23,096 nucleotides of DNA, taken from positions 14,475 to 37,570 of the forward strand of contig DAMU01000084.1 of assembly GCA_002499705.1 (NCBI GenBank), given 5' to 3'. The notes beneath the pieces are model-generated. The model did no database searches. It was not told the DNA's origin and was given only the letters and a program-made list of their open reading frames with translations. The number at the start of each line of letters is the position of its first letter. Position 1 is the first letter of the stretch. The stretch is from Euryarchaeota archaeon UBA91. GTDB taxonomy: Archaea; Thermoplasmatota; Poseidoniia; Poseidoniales; Poseidoniaceae. Below, piece by piece: positions 1-7,744 of this stretch. A program made the translations under genes and the position numbers.

Positions 1-929
1 CTGACTTCGTTGAGGTAATGCGCGTTGGCTGAATATGAGTATGTGGCAACATAGAGTTTGCCAGTTGCATCGTCAATATCAACGCCAGTGACGTAACTGT
101 TGCTGAATGCGTTCCATGAACCGTCGCAGCGCCATGACTTCGCTGTTCCAGTAGTGACAACAGACCATTTTGTGAGGTAGTAACTCGTGTAATGAGCGGT
201 GTAAACCGTCGTTCCGTCAACAGTGGCATCTACCATGTTGTAGTATGAAGAAGAACTGCAACCGTTGGTATTCAGCGTAGCAGTGCCAATGTAGGCGCCC
301 GTCGATGCGTTGATTCGAAGAATGGTTGGTGTGTTATACAAACTGGAAGATGAATATTTCATGATGTGGTATTCATGATCGACCAAAACAACAACGCCAA
401 TGTAACCCCATGAAGCGCTTGTGCTGACGCTAAATTGCGAGAATTTCTTTGTCAACCCTGTGTAACCTTGGTCAGACAATGATGCAAATTGCCCAGTTGT
501 GTTTTGATGAGCGTTTACGGTTGATTGAACATGAGCAGTGCGAGAGAAATCGATAGACTGAACAGATGGGTTACCTTTCAGAGACATCGATTGAGATGCA
601 ACATCAACATTCGAACGACTTCCAGATGTGAACGGTGATGGCGGACTTCCCGACCATGTATTGTCTCCAGCACCACCAAAGTGGGCATTGGTTGTGAAGT
701 TTGAATACGTTGTAGAACTCGCTTCACCTCTCAGATTAAACTCTGCAGCAGTGACTTCTGCTCCATAGGGAATGGTGAGGTGGCCGGCGGTACCGTTTCC
801 GGTGCCGGAAAATGTGTGGCTGTAGGAGGATGTACCGTCGGCAAACTGCGTTTCAACGGTTGCACTGGATGCCATTGGAGCGAATAATGACACCATGAAA
901 AGGAGAGTTAAAAAAAGAGCTTTTTGCAT
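1..929 (-). CDS. Secreted surface protein, C-terminus cut by window edge
   Basis: An open frame runs without a stop from an ATG at 929 to base 1, so only the first 309 codons are present. The protein begins with a Sec-type signal peptide: Lys3, a hydrophobic stretch at about residues 4-19, and a likely cleavage after the SSA at 21-23. The mature part is rich in Ser, Thr, Tyr, Gly and Asn and poor in Lys, as is typical of extracellular proteins. Near residues 200-300 it has short units such as INASTGAYIG and VDIDDATGKLYVAT, which resemble beta-propeller or other beta-repeat blades. The start is supported by GGTGA five bases upstream (934-939 on the reverse strand). I do not recognise a named family. 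A role as an exported, cell-surface or shed protein is inferred from the signal peptide and composition. It is divergent from the membrane-protein/signal-peptidase unit at 1066. Confidence 0.82.
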   Translation of the reverse strand, partial: MQKALFLTLLFMVSLFAPMASSATVETQFADGTSSYSHTFSGTGNGTAGHLTIPYGAEVTAAEFNLRGEASSTTYSNFTTNAHFGGAGDNTWSGSPPSPFTSGSRSNVDVASQSMSLKGNPSVQSIDFSRTAHVQSTVNAHQNTTGQFASLSDQGYTGLTKKFSQFSVSTSASWGYIGVVVLVDHEYHIMKYSSSSLYNTPTILRINASTGAYIGTATLNTNGCSSSSYYNMVDATVDGTTVYTAHYTSYYLTKWSVVTTGTAKSWRCDGSWNAFSNSYVTGVDIDDATGKLYVATYSYSANAHYLNEV

Positions 930-950
930 TCTAATCACCGGTTTCCCTCA

Positions 951-967
951 GTGGGCCTTTGGCCCAC
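951..967 (-). promoter_or_regulatory. Perfect 7-bp hairpin upstream of the secreted-protein gene
   Basis: GTGGGCC, a TTT loop and GGCCCAC form a perfect GC-rich stem. It lies 21 bases upstream of the 929 start codon, and the Shine-Dalgarno site GGTGAT (934-939) lies between them. If transcription of the minus-strand gene starts upstream, the hairpin sits in its 5' leader. The other divergent gene starts about 100 bases away. Function is not known; it could be a leader structure or a protein-binding site. Confidence 0.45.
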
Positions 968-1065
968 GCTCTGCAAAGCATTTGAACTTCGCCCCGTACA
1001 GTCACTTCTTGAAGCGATAGAAAAAAGAAGCCTCGCACCTCTGCTCATATCGAGGCGGGCAAGCA

Positions 1066-1446
1066 ATGGGACTCATTTCGAACTGGTGGCAACAACAACA
1101 CGGACGACAATTAGGCATAACAGCAACCCTTTCAGGCTCAATCGGGATTCTTTTCCTCGCTTCGATGTATCAACTTTTATTTTTACAAGATCACGTTTCA
1201 TGGGGCGATTTTACTGGCCACGCAATCGGAGTTGCTGTTTTTTCAGTTATAGCCTTGTTAATTGTGTTACCAGAATTTCTTTCACTGCGAGGCCATGTGA
1301 ACACGTTGGAAGAATTGAAAACCATAGATTCCACTTCCGAACTTCGTCGCCGTAAAGAAGAAGGAAATGATGCAGCAGACGCACTCGGCGCTGGTCATTC
1401 TGTTTCATGGACGGCATTCCTTGAAAGCAAAGGACTTCGACGGTGA
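1066..1446 (+). CDS. Small two-helix membrane protein of unknown function
   Basis: This 126-residue protein has two clear membrane segments, at about residues 16-40 and 49-74. They are followed by a charged, helical tail of about 50 residues with a run RRRKEEGNDAADALGAG. No signal peptide or catalytic motif is visible. The ATG at 1066 has a weak purine-rich site (GAGGCGGG) about 7-10 bases upstream. Its stop overlaps the proposed GTG start of the signal peptidase gene (GTGA at 1443-1446), so the two are probably translated together, and the product may work with the peptidase in the membrane. That link is inferred from gene arrangement only. I do not recognise the family. Confidence 0.8.
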   Translation: MGLISNWWQQQHGRQLGITATLSGSIGILFLASMYQLLFLQDHVSWGDFTGHAIGVAVFSVIALLIVLPEFLSLRGHVNTLEELKTIDSTSELRRRKEEGNDAADALGAGHSVSWTAFLESKGLRR

Positions 1447-2471
1447 ACTTGAGGGGACAAGGCGTGAGTGAGAGTGACCCGCTGAAGACTCTGCTACGGG
1501 AACTTCTTCTTGCCGCCGGAATGATTGGGTTACTCGTTTTAGCATTGTATGCGCATACAGGTTCAATGCCACCTTTGGTTGTCGTCGAATCCTCCTCAAT
1601 GATTCATGACACCAATGGAGAAGTCGGCAGTATTGATGCTGGAGATTTGGTATTAGTTCACGACCAAGACTTTGATACCATTGTTACCTTTGCAGAAGCT
1701 ACTGAACCTGGAAACCCTCATTTTGGCTATGCACAGCACGGTCTTGGGGGTGATGTCATCATCTACAAAAAGAACGGTGAAGCGGGTACACCAATTATCC
1801 ACCGAGCGATTATGGAAGTGGTCCCTCATGACATCACCTCACCTAATCGCAATGCGACCATCGATGCTTCAAATTCAGAACATTGCCCAGAAGGAGGGAC
1901 CTATGATTCTGAATCACTGGATGAGAACGGCACCGTGGGTGTTTGTGTGTTGACGTGGGATGTGCCTGGCACAGATGTTCGTGACGTCGAAAAAGTCACG
2001 GTTCATTTTGATGGAGTTCAAGCAGGTTTCTATGATTGCGACCGAATGGTGCATGCCAATGTTGAGTCTTACCTTGTTGTCTGGGAATGGGAACCTCAAC
2101 ACGCCGGAATTCTTACTCTTGGTGATAACAATAATTGTTCAGTAGACCAAGGCTCGCAAGCCGTAAATGGTTCTTCAGGTGTCCACAGTGCTTCAGGAAC
2201 GGTAGGGCCTATACGTTCATCTTGGCTCATTGGTGTCGGTGGTGGAGAGATTCCATGGCTAGGTACTGTGAAGTTGATGGTAAGTGGAGAAGGTACACCG
2301 GGGACAACATATGTACCAGTTTCATCCTTTTTCATCTTGTTTTCTCTTATTGCAGGCGTGCTTATCATTCCGATGCTTTTGGAGCCACTCGCCCGTCGAC
2401 TAATGACCGGTGCACCTGAATTTGAACAGTCGCTGACTGAGCATAAAAAGAAATTGCCAGAAGAAGAATAA
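1443..2471 (+). CDS. Signal peptidase I family protein (S26B type), with enlarged outer lobe
   Basis: Membrane serine protease expected to remove signal peptides from exported proteins. After an N-terminal helix (about residues 20-38) comes the VESSSM motif with the likely nucleophile Ser52. GGDVIIYKK (102-110) then leads to IIHRAI, where His120 takes the place of the bacterial general-base Lys, as is usual in archaeal and eukaryal S26B enzymes. GDNN at 227-230 completes the active site. Between His120 and GDNN lie about 105 residues, a longer insert than I expect for archaeal signal peptidases. It holds three Cys (148, 168, 199), with a fourth at 232 just after GDNN, so disulfides are possible. 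A second membrane helix (about 293-316) precedes a charged cytoplasmic tail, giving two membrane anchors in all. The GTG start overlaps the upstream stop by four bases. GTG at 1464, preceded by GAGGGG, is an alternative start. Confidence 0.85.
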   Translation: MNLRGQGVSESDPLKTLLRELLLAAGMIGLLVLALYAHTGSMPPLVVVESSSMIHDTNGEVGSIDAGDLVLVHDQDFDTIVTFAEATEPGNPHFGYAQHGLGGDVIIYKKNGEAGTPIIHRAIMEVVPHDITSPNRNATIDASNSEHCPEGGTYDSESLDENGTVGVCVLTWDVPGTDVRDVEKVTVHFDGVQAGFYDCDRMVHANVESYLVVWEWEPQHAGILTLGDNNNCSVDQGSQAVNGSSGVHSASGTVGPIRSSWLIGVGGGEIPWLGTVKLMVSGEGTPGTTYVPVSSFFILFSLIAGVLIIPMLLEPLARRLMTGAPEFEQSLTEHKKKLPEEE

Positions 2472-3326
2472 TTACCGTTCAATTGCTTCTTCTAAAGAGA
2501 GGTCACCGCAGGCTACCGCGTATGCCATCTGTGAAGAAATCGTTTTTCGGCCGTTGCTTTTCTTGCGACTTTGGCGTTGGATTTCTCTTACTTCACCTTC
2601 TGTTGGTCGAAGTTCTCGGAATTCCCATACCCGTTCTCCTGCAATCATCGCGATACGAATTGCAGAAATGACGTGATTATGTCGCAGAAGCCCACGTGAT
2701 GTTTTTGCTTCATTGACGACTTCGACTTCCAGTTGATGAGTGAGACAATCATTGATGATGCGGTCTCGACTTAACGGGGCCCCATCGCCAATTCGGATAA
2801 CCATCCTTTCAAAATCCAGTGTTGAAGATATGCCAATGATCTGTGCCGCTAAATTTTCGATGTGTTCGAATTGAGCAATTCCTAGAACAACACCATCTGC
2901 AAGCCACCCCAGTCCAGGTCGAGGTCCAGGGTCAATTCCAAAACTCAATTGATGGACGTGGCCAATACCCCTCATCAGCCGAACGGCATTGTCCACTGCC
3001 TCCTTCACAGAATGTGGCGCAGACATTATTGGTTGGCCTTCATTACGATATTTCACGACTTCCAATTCGCCCCCAAACCAGATCATATCCGATTCAGGCA
3101 AAACCGCATCATGTTCGAGAAGAATAAATCGAAGTCCTCGCTTTTTGAGTTCCGTCATCAGCCGGAAGGCCAATTTGAAATCGATGGTGCGTATTGCAAG
3201 CCTTGGCACAGAGATTCTTTGTTTTCCGAGATTAACTAAACTTCCGCTTTCTGGGTATTGATTCCCCCCGTTTAAATCGGTAAATCCATCCGGTCTAGAA
3301 CCGAAGTCATCAAGAACGATTGACAT
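2472..3326 (-). CDS. Predicted RNase H-fold (RuvC/YqgF-like) protein
   Basis: This 284-residue protein has an N-terminal region with LAIRTIDFKLAFRLMTELKKRG, a pattern of a small alpha/beta unit, followed by a likely RNase H fold. GIDPGPRPGLGW near residues 130-141 looks like the first beta strand of RuvC-like nucleases, with Asp132 in the position of the first metal ligand. VVNEAKTS (Glu206) and NHVISAIRIA (about 217-226) match the later acidic and helix motifs only partly. The last residues (LSLEEAIER) form a short helix. The ATG at 3326 was chosen over an upstream start at 3449 because the longer form would run through hjc. Its stop abuts that of the signal peptidase gene. Divergent pairing with hjc suggests a DNA repair or recombination role. 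The family call is from motifs and moderate; nuclease activity is not shown. Confidence 0.68.
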   Translation of the reverse strand: MSIVLDDFGSRPDGFTDLNGGNQYPESGSLVNLGKQRISVPRLAIRTIDFKLAFRLMTELKKRGLRFILLEHDAVLPESDMIWFGGELEVVKYRNEGQPIMSAPHSVKEAVDNAVRLMRGIGHVHQLSFGIDPGPRPGLGWLADGVVLGIAQFEHIENLAAQIIGISSTLDFERMVIRIGDGAPLSRDRIINDCLTHQLEVEVVNEAKTSRGLLRHNHVISAIRIAMIAGERVWEFRELRPTEGEVREIQRQSRKKSNGRKTISSQMAYAVACGDLSLEEAIER

Positions 3327-3338
3327 GGATGAAGGATT

Positions 3339-4016
3339 GTGTCGAGCCAGTATGAGCGGGAATTGCGGCAAGTTCTTGCTGGGGTTCCCAAAGGAGTCGA
3401 ATCGGTAATTCGTTCGTGCACCTCTGTTGAAAAACAGAAGATGCTTCAAGTGTTACAACGGCCCTTTTTAGTGGTTCGAGCTGCCGGATCTGGGATGGAA
3501 GGAACCGGTGACTTACTGGCTTTACGTGGTGATTTGTGTTTCCCGATAGAAGTCAAATCTACCCGTGCTACCAAACTCTATCTTTCCGGTCGAACAAAAC
3601 TCCAGTATGAAGCGATGGTTAACGAAGGTGAGAGATGCAAACTCATGCCGCTGTATGCTCACCGTCGAAAAGGCGTTCGAGGCGATTCATGGAGAATCTT
3701 CAGAGTAGAAACGACAAATCTATCTGGACGACTACGGCAACTCGAAAAATCAATTCCAGCATTCCCTACCACGAGGAATGGCTCATATTATCTCAATTGG
3801 GAAGATGGGATGCCATTAAACGCTTTTATTGCATTGGTTTGTTCTACAGCAGGTTCTGAGGATCAGGCTTTACATAACCTCAAAGTGCGCTCTCTTCGAA
3901 CCAATACAATGGCTCATGCTCTGCCATCAACACAACTTGAAGAAATACGTCCTGCTCAAACTTTACCCGATAAGCCACTGGATGTTCTTGCTGAACTTGC
4001 TCGTCGCCGCTCGTAA
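3339..4016 (+). CDS. hjc: Holliday junction resolvase Hjc (archaeal)
   Basis: A PD-(D/E)xK nuclease that cuts four-way DNA junctions during recombination and fork repair. YERELRQVL carries Glu7. VVRAAGSG (46-52), GTGDLLAL with Asp58, and PIEVKST with Glu71 and Lys73 form the catalytic core, and SGRTKLQYEAM follows as the usual helix. Compared with Hjc as I know it (about 120-140 residues), this one is long at 225. It has an insert of roughly 25 residues between Glu7 and the AGSG motif and a C-terminal extension of about 100 residues beginning near residue 123. The start is GTG at 3339, preceded by AAGGA. It lies only 12 bases from the start of the divergent RNase H-like gene, and its stop codon directly abuts the stop of the M50 protease gene. 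Confidence 0.9.
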   Translation: MSSQYERELRQVLAGVPKGVESVIRSCTSVEKQKMLQVLQRPFLVVRAAGSGMEGTGDLLALRGDLCFPIEVKSTRATKLYLSGRTKLQYEAMVNEGERCKLMPLYAHRRKGVRGDSWRIFRVETTNLSGRLRQLEKSIPAFPTTRNGSYYLNWEDGMPLNAFIALVCSTAGSEDQALHNLKVRSLRTNTMAHALPSTQLEEIRPAQTLPDKPLDVLAELARRRS

Positions 4017-5489
4017 CTAGATGTAAGGTATGAACATCACAAACAGGAGCATAACGAACAGTACAAGCGACGATAAACTCGACGCTTTGTTTGAGATATG
4101 AGAGATCCACATTGGATGCATATTCCATAACTTGGTCTTTTTACCCACCTGTTTCAATCGATTGAGGTTCCCGTTTAACCAATCTTTGAACAAATGGCCT
4201 CCATCAAAGGGCACTATTGGAATAAGGTTCGTGAATCCAAGCAGGATGTTGACCCACATGAGCCAGAAGAGGAAATTGACCAAGAACAGAAGCCCACTTA
4301 TGCCAATCGTCTCGCTGATGATGCTATCAGTTGGTACAAGCATTGCCTCCTGGACTGGATGCATGGATACGCCTTGCAGCTCAAAGGGTAGAATTACCAT
4401 TTGGAGAACGTGAATTGGAGTGTAGATAATTTGAGAGGCCAATCCACCTTCAAATCGAGGAGAAAAAGGACCGGCAAGACGGTCAATTCCGGCGGTACTC
4501 TCGCTGATGCCTTCAACACCGACAAACGCATCGCCTTGTTCAATACCTATCGCCTCCAGATTCGAGGCGCTCCAACCAAGTTCTGAATAGTAATCATACT
4601 TATCGGAAAGTATCAGTTCTATGCTCTCATGCGAACCATTTTCGCGACGAAGGTCAACCGTGATCGTATCGTTTGCACTGTATCCTTGGATGGTTGTTTG
4701 AAATCCGTCAACTCCCTGTATTTCAGTACCACCAATTCGTAGGATGGTGTCCCAAGGCTCCATTCCAGCATTATCTGCCCCTTCGCCTTTGATGATGCCA
4801 CGAACGTGTGGATTTTCCGAATCCGAAGTGAAGTTACCTGCCAGTCCACCAAGAAGTAACAAACAAATGAATGCTGCAAATAAATTCGTTGCAGGTCCAG
4901 CAGCAAACATCCGCATACGCTCTTTACGAGGTGCTTTGTGAAGTTCTTGATATTGAGGTTCTGCAAATGCGCCGAGCGGTAAAGGTCCTAATTGAAGCAG
5001 GCCAAAAGATCGAATTCGCATGCCGTGTGCTCGGGCGAGCAATCCGTGGCCAAACTCGTGAATCACCAATGCGATTACAAACGCCATAGCACCCCATCCA
5101 AGTGGAATCATGGGGTTGACGCCTGGAATGGCGACTAATTCACTGGCAGATGGAGGATTTGCAGTTGGCGGGGAAAGAAGGGAAGATATGAATGCGAGAA
5201 TCATAAAAAGTGCGACAATTAACATGCACAATAAGCACAACCAAAGAGATACTTCGCCATATATTCTCCAAAATCGTCGTGGGCGAGCAACTCGTTCGAG
5301 AGTTTTCAGTCCCTTGTTACTTCTGACCATCAAGATGACGCCGAACACACGGGTGGCATCCCATCGGTCAAGTGTGCCGTTTTTTTCCCAAACACGTAGA
5401 AGAATATACCATGCAAAGATGAACGTGAAGACCAATGTCCAGTCAGCACTTACCGACCCCCATGCCCCATCCATGGTAAGGGCAAACAC
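4017..5489 (-). CDS. M50-family site-2 intramembrane metalloprotease with PDZ domain
   Basis: This 490-residue polytopic membrane protein belongs to the site-2 protease group, which cuts membrane-embedded substrates such as anti-sigma factors or signal-peptide remnants. HEFGH at residues 144-148 supplies two zinc ligands and the catalytic Glu. NLIPIVPFDGG near 421-431 carries the third ligand, Asp429. A PDZ-like segment (about 226-296), with a GMEPWDTILRIGG pattern, lies in the middle of the protein. Membrane helices flank the motifs (about 15-32, 82-106, 131-145, 194-217, 400-420, 472-489). The start chosen is GTG at 5489 because AAGGAG lies five bases upstream; ATG at 5474 is the alternative. 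A start at 5621 would run into the divergent gene. With the signal peptidase in the same window it makes a second membrane-proteolysis gene. Confidence 0.93.
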   Translation of the reverse strand: MFALTMDGAWGSVSADWTLVFTFIFAWYILLRVWEKNGTLDRWDATRVFGVILMVRSNKGLKTLERVARPRRFWRIYGEVSLWLCLLCMLIVALFMILAFISSLLSPPTANPPSASELVAIPGVNPMIPLGWGAMAFVIALVIHEFGHGLLARAHGMRIRSFGLLQLGPLPLGAFAEPQYQELHKAPRKERMRMFAAGPATNLFAAFICLLLLGGLAGNFTSDSENPHVRGIIKGEGADNAGMEPWDTILRIGGTEIQGVDGFQTTIQGYSANDTITVDLRRENGSHESIELILSDKYDYYSELGWSASNLEAIGIEQGDAFVGVEGISESTAGIDRLAGPFSPRFEGGLASQIIYTPIHVLQMVILPFELQGVSMHPVQEAMLVPTDSIISETIGISGLLFLVNFLFWLMWVNILLGFTNLIPIVPFDGGHLFKDWLNGNLNRLKQVGKKTKLWNMHPMWISHISNKASSLSSLVLFVMLLFVMFIPYI

Positions 5490-5558
5490 TCCTTCTCCTT
5501 GAAACTTGACAGACACTTTCTCAACAAAGTTGATGATGGTTCGATTGAACCCGTGGTC

Positions 5559-6101
5559 ATGGACTCCTACCGAGCAGCGCTTGAAGACTGGTGCGAAGAG
5601 GAATGGGGGCAATCTCCTCAAGCCATTTCAGAATGGTTTGTCGACGATGAAGTTGCTCAAGTGTTTATGCGCTTGCATCGAAGTGTGCTCATTGCTGATT
5701 TTATGATACATGAAGACGGCTCTCTCGATTGTCAGGAACATCTCCAGATACCTCTCGATCGTTGGAACCCAGGTTCTGTGCAAGCAATCCGAACTGCAGA
5801 TGGGCGGGTGCGTTTCCGACACCGAAATTTGGAAATTCATCTTGCTGCTCGCCTTCGTGCTCCAGAATGGGGACAAGCTTTACTCGAGGAATGGTTGATG
5901 AGTCAACGTGGAGATGTTCTTCGTCCAAGAGATAAAAATCAACGAGTTGCATCATTAAATCGTACAAAAATGAGCATTGAGCGAAATTTGAATCATTCGA
6001 ATCTCGATGCGGTGCGAATGGATTTTCTTGCCACAACGGTGTCGCTAACCTCTGTAGAATCAAAATTAGACTCAAGAACAAGTAACGATGAGTCAGAATA
6101 A
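5559..6101 (+). CDS. Protein of unknown function
   Basis: This 180-residue soluble protein is not recognised. The N-terminal part (about residues 1-40) is acidic and Trp-rich (ALEDWCEEEWGQ). The middle has an alternating pattern typical of beta strands (SVQAIRTADGRVRFRHRNLEIHL is the clearest part, near 75-97), and the last 60 residues are basic then Ser/Thr-rich and probably disordered. No signal peptide, membrane helix or catalytic motif is seen. ATG at 5559 was preferred; an in-frame TTG at 5499 would add 20 residues but has no ribosome site. The gene is divergent from the M50 protease and its stop lies one base from the stop of dacZ. Its reading frame is long, and no better frame exists here. 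Confidence 0.7.
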   Translation: MDSYRAALEDWCEEEWGQSPQAISEWFVDDEVAQVFMRLHRSVLIADFMIHEDGSLDCQEHLQIPLDRWNPGSVQAIRTADGRVRFRHRNLEIHLAARLRAPEWGQALLEEWLMSQRGDVLRPRDKNQRVASLNRTKMSIERNLNHSNLDAVRMDFLATTVSLTSVESKLDSRTSNDESE

Positions 6102-6102
6102 G

Positions 6103-6951
6103 TCAATTCAGTTTGACTTTGTAGCGGTCTCTTCCGTTTGCGTACATCGTGATGGTACCACTGGAGGAAACGCAAACAGCGATTCCTTCCACCAGTTGGG
6201 AAATGGCTCGGGCAGCGAGATGACGACCCCCCTCTCCTGCTTTTGGTACAATGCCTGCTGGAACTTGGATATACCGTCCAGCATCACTTGCAACACCGTC
6301 TCGATTAAACAAAATCGCTCCATCAAGCCAAGCAAATTCTGCCAATGTTTCATGATTTTCATCGTTCAGAACAGTACGCTTTTGGGAACTGTGTCCCTTA
6401 AACGGATTGAGTACGAGAGCCGTGGTATGTTTTCTCAACGCGGGAAGTGGGCCAATTGCAAACAGCGCTCCAATAGCATGCCCTTCTCGACCTCTTGAAC
6501 CAATATGTCGAGCCAGTTGCATCATTTTTGTGAGCACTTCTAAATCGATATGAAAGTCATGTGCTAAGGAAGCAAATCGGTTCGAGTTGAGTGTTGAAGT
6601 ATCGATGACAAAAACCCCATCAATCGGTTCAGCAAGAATCACTAACATTCGCTCTCCACTCGAAAGATTGCCCTCGCCAATAGCTTGTAAGACCAAGTCG
6701 TGCATGTGATTGAGGACATTCAATCCTTGAGAGGTAAGGTTTTCTTCGAGTAAGGAACTCTTAATCCCATTTTCATTGAGTGCCTCAACAACACGGTTTT
6801 GACTTGAGAGAACGGTGAGTGAAAGTTCTGGAGGCAATACTTCTGCTACTAATTTCACTTTACGAACACTGTTTGCGAGCATCAAAACTGATTGGAACGA
6901 ACGTCGCTCAGATGAGAGAGTACTCGATACCATCGCAGCGAGGTCGACCAT
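6103..6951 (-). CDS. dacZ: Diadenylate cyclase (DAC domain, DacZ-like)
   Basis: Makes cyclic di-AMP from two ATP. The C-terminal DAC domain has the two hallmark motifs: WLDGAILFNRDG with DGA at residues 210-212, and GEGGRHLAARAIS with RHLAA at 243-247, the counterpart of the RHRAA motif. GSRGREGHAIGALFAIG at about 151-167 is also typical of the domain. About 130 residues lie ahead of it, mostly alpha/beta, as in archaeal DacZ. There is no membrane helix, so the enzyme is expected to be cytosolic. The ATG at 6951 has GAGG seven bases upstream, and this site overlaps the stop codon of the macro-domain gene, with nine bases between the two genes. The pair is thus probably co-transcribed and translationally coupled. 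In archaea c-di-AMP is linked to osmotic and potassium control; that role is inferred here. Confidence 0.93.
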   Translation of the reverse strand: MVDLAAMVSSTLSSERRSFQSVLMLANSVRKVKLVAEVLPPELSLTVLSSQNRVVEALNENGIKSSLLEENLTSQGLNVLNHMHDLVLQAIGEGNLSSGERMLVILAEPIDGVFVIDTSTLNSNRFASLAHDFHIDLEVLTKMMQLARHIGSRGREGHAIGALFAIGPLPALRKHTTALVLNPFKGHSSQKRTVLNDENHETLAEFAWLDGAILFNRDGVASDAGRYIQVPAGIVPKAGEGGRHLAARAISQLVEGIAVCVSSSGTITMYANGRDRYKVKLN

Positions 6952-6960
6952 GAAAAAGCC

Positions 6961-7584
6961 TCAAGATGTCGAATCAAAACCAGGCAATTGGTCTTCAGTT
7001 TCCCTGTAGACTGTCCTCATATTCGAGATGAAATTCTTTTCCTTGACCACAATTGTGTATTCTGAAAATCCTGGATCTTCTTCCCCGTCGAGTTTACCAA
7101 GAATAATTTCTAAGGTTAATCGAGCACCCTCTCGATGAGGATATGCAAAAATACCCATTGAAAGCGGCGGAGAAACAATCGCTGTAACATCCTTCATGTC
7201 TTTTAGGGTAGCAAAGAGATTAGCATATGTTTCAGGAAGTAATTCTCGACGTGCTTCATCTTGGTTGGGACGCCTACAATCAGGTCCAACGACGTGAATA
7301 ATGTGTTTGTAATTCTGTGCAAGGTCATAGGGTTCAGTTATGACGTTCTGAGTGACTGCACAAGGTGGAGCGTTGATTTTGCGCATTTCTAAGCAAATAT
7401 TACGAGTCACCTGAGTTAATTCAGCCCCTGCTTTAGCATGTATGAGAGCATCCAATCCTTCTCGGCCTGAAAGCCGATTATTCGCAGGGGTAATGAGGGC
7501 ATCACCGGAGTGATTCCAAACATCGCCACCGACGACGCGAAGAATACCCCATTTACATGTTCGTGCCATATAGAGTTCGGCCAT
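6961..7584 (-). CDS. Macro-domain protein (ADP-ribose binding)
   Basis: A single macro domain of 207 residues, expected to bind ADP-ribose or related nucleotides and perhaps remove ADP-ribose from proteins or nucleic acids. GDVWNHSGDALITPANN (20-36) is the first nucleotide-binding strand and loop, HIIHVVGP (94-101) is the central strand, and SPPLSMGIFAYPHREGA (138-154) is the phosphate-binding loop. The catalytic-loop region reads LSGREGLDALI where typical MacroD enzymes have a glycine run, so hydrolase activity is uncertain. The ATG at 7584 has no ribosome site, but a GATAAGT box lies 25-31 bases upstream, as for a leaderless message. ATG at 7569 is a possible alternative. It is the first gene of a two-gene unit with dacZ. 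Confidence 0.88.
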   Translation of the reverse strand: MAELYMARTCKWGILRVVGGDVWNHSGDALITPANNRLSGREGLDALIHAKAGAELTQVTRNICLEMRKINAPPCAVTQNVITEPYDLAQNYKHIIHVVGPDCRRPNQDEARRELLPETYANLFATLKDMKDVTAIVSPPLSMGIFAYPHREGARLTLEIILGKLDGEEDPGFSEYTIVVKEKNFISNMRTVYRETEDQLPGFDSTS

Positions 7585-7744
7585 CAGTTAACCAAGAGGG
7601 GCCACCTTACTTATCAAGTTCGCAATTTAGGAATGAAAATGCGTAAAAAACGGGATTTTTGACTCTTCTCTTTCCAAACCGGGCGACGAAAAAAAACAAC
7701 AGTATGGCGGCATTTCTAAACGCTATTGATGTTAGCCGAATCAC
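7585..7744. promoter_or_regulatory. Divergent promoter region (macro gene and large surface protein)
   Basis: These 160 bases separate two divergent starts and hold no gene. On the minus strand GATAAGT (7609-7615) is centred about 28 bases before the macro ATG. On the plus strand TTTCTAAA (7713-7720) is centred about 28 bases before the ATG at 7745. Neither start has a Shine-Dalgarno site, so both are likely leaderless. A run of A residues lies near 7689-7696. The boxes are judged by eye. Confidence 0.4.

Noticed and set aside
924..1355. 143-residue plus-strand frame covering the divergent region
   Set aside because: Begins inside the opposite signal peptide region, shows no domain, and overlaps the better membrane-protein gene.
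3327..3449. Upstream 41-codon extension of the RNase H-like gene to an ATG at 3449
   Set aside because: It would lie inside hjc, and the added residues do not fit a domain; ATG at 3326 gives the compact start.
5490..5621. Long N-terminal extension of the M50 protease
   Set aside because: Starts with a basic, non-membrane stretch and overlaps the opposite gene; AAGGAG before GTG 5489 gives a better start.
7689..7696. Run of A residues as a phase-variation tract
   Set aside because: Outside any reading frame, short, and explained as part of an A/T-rich promoter region.
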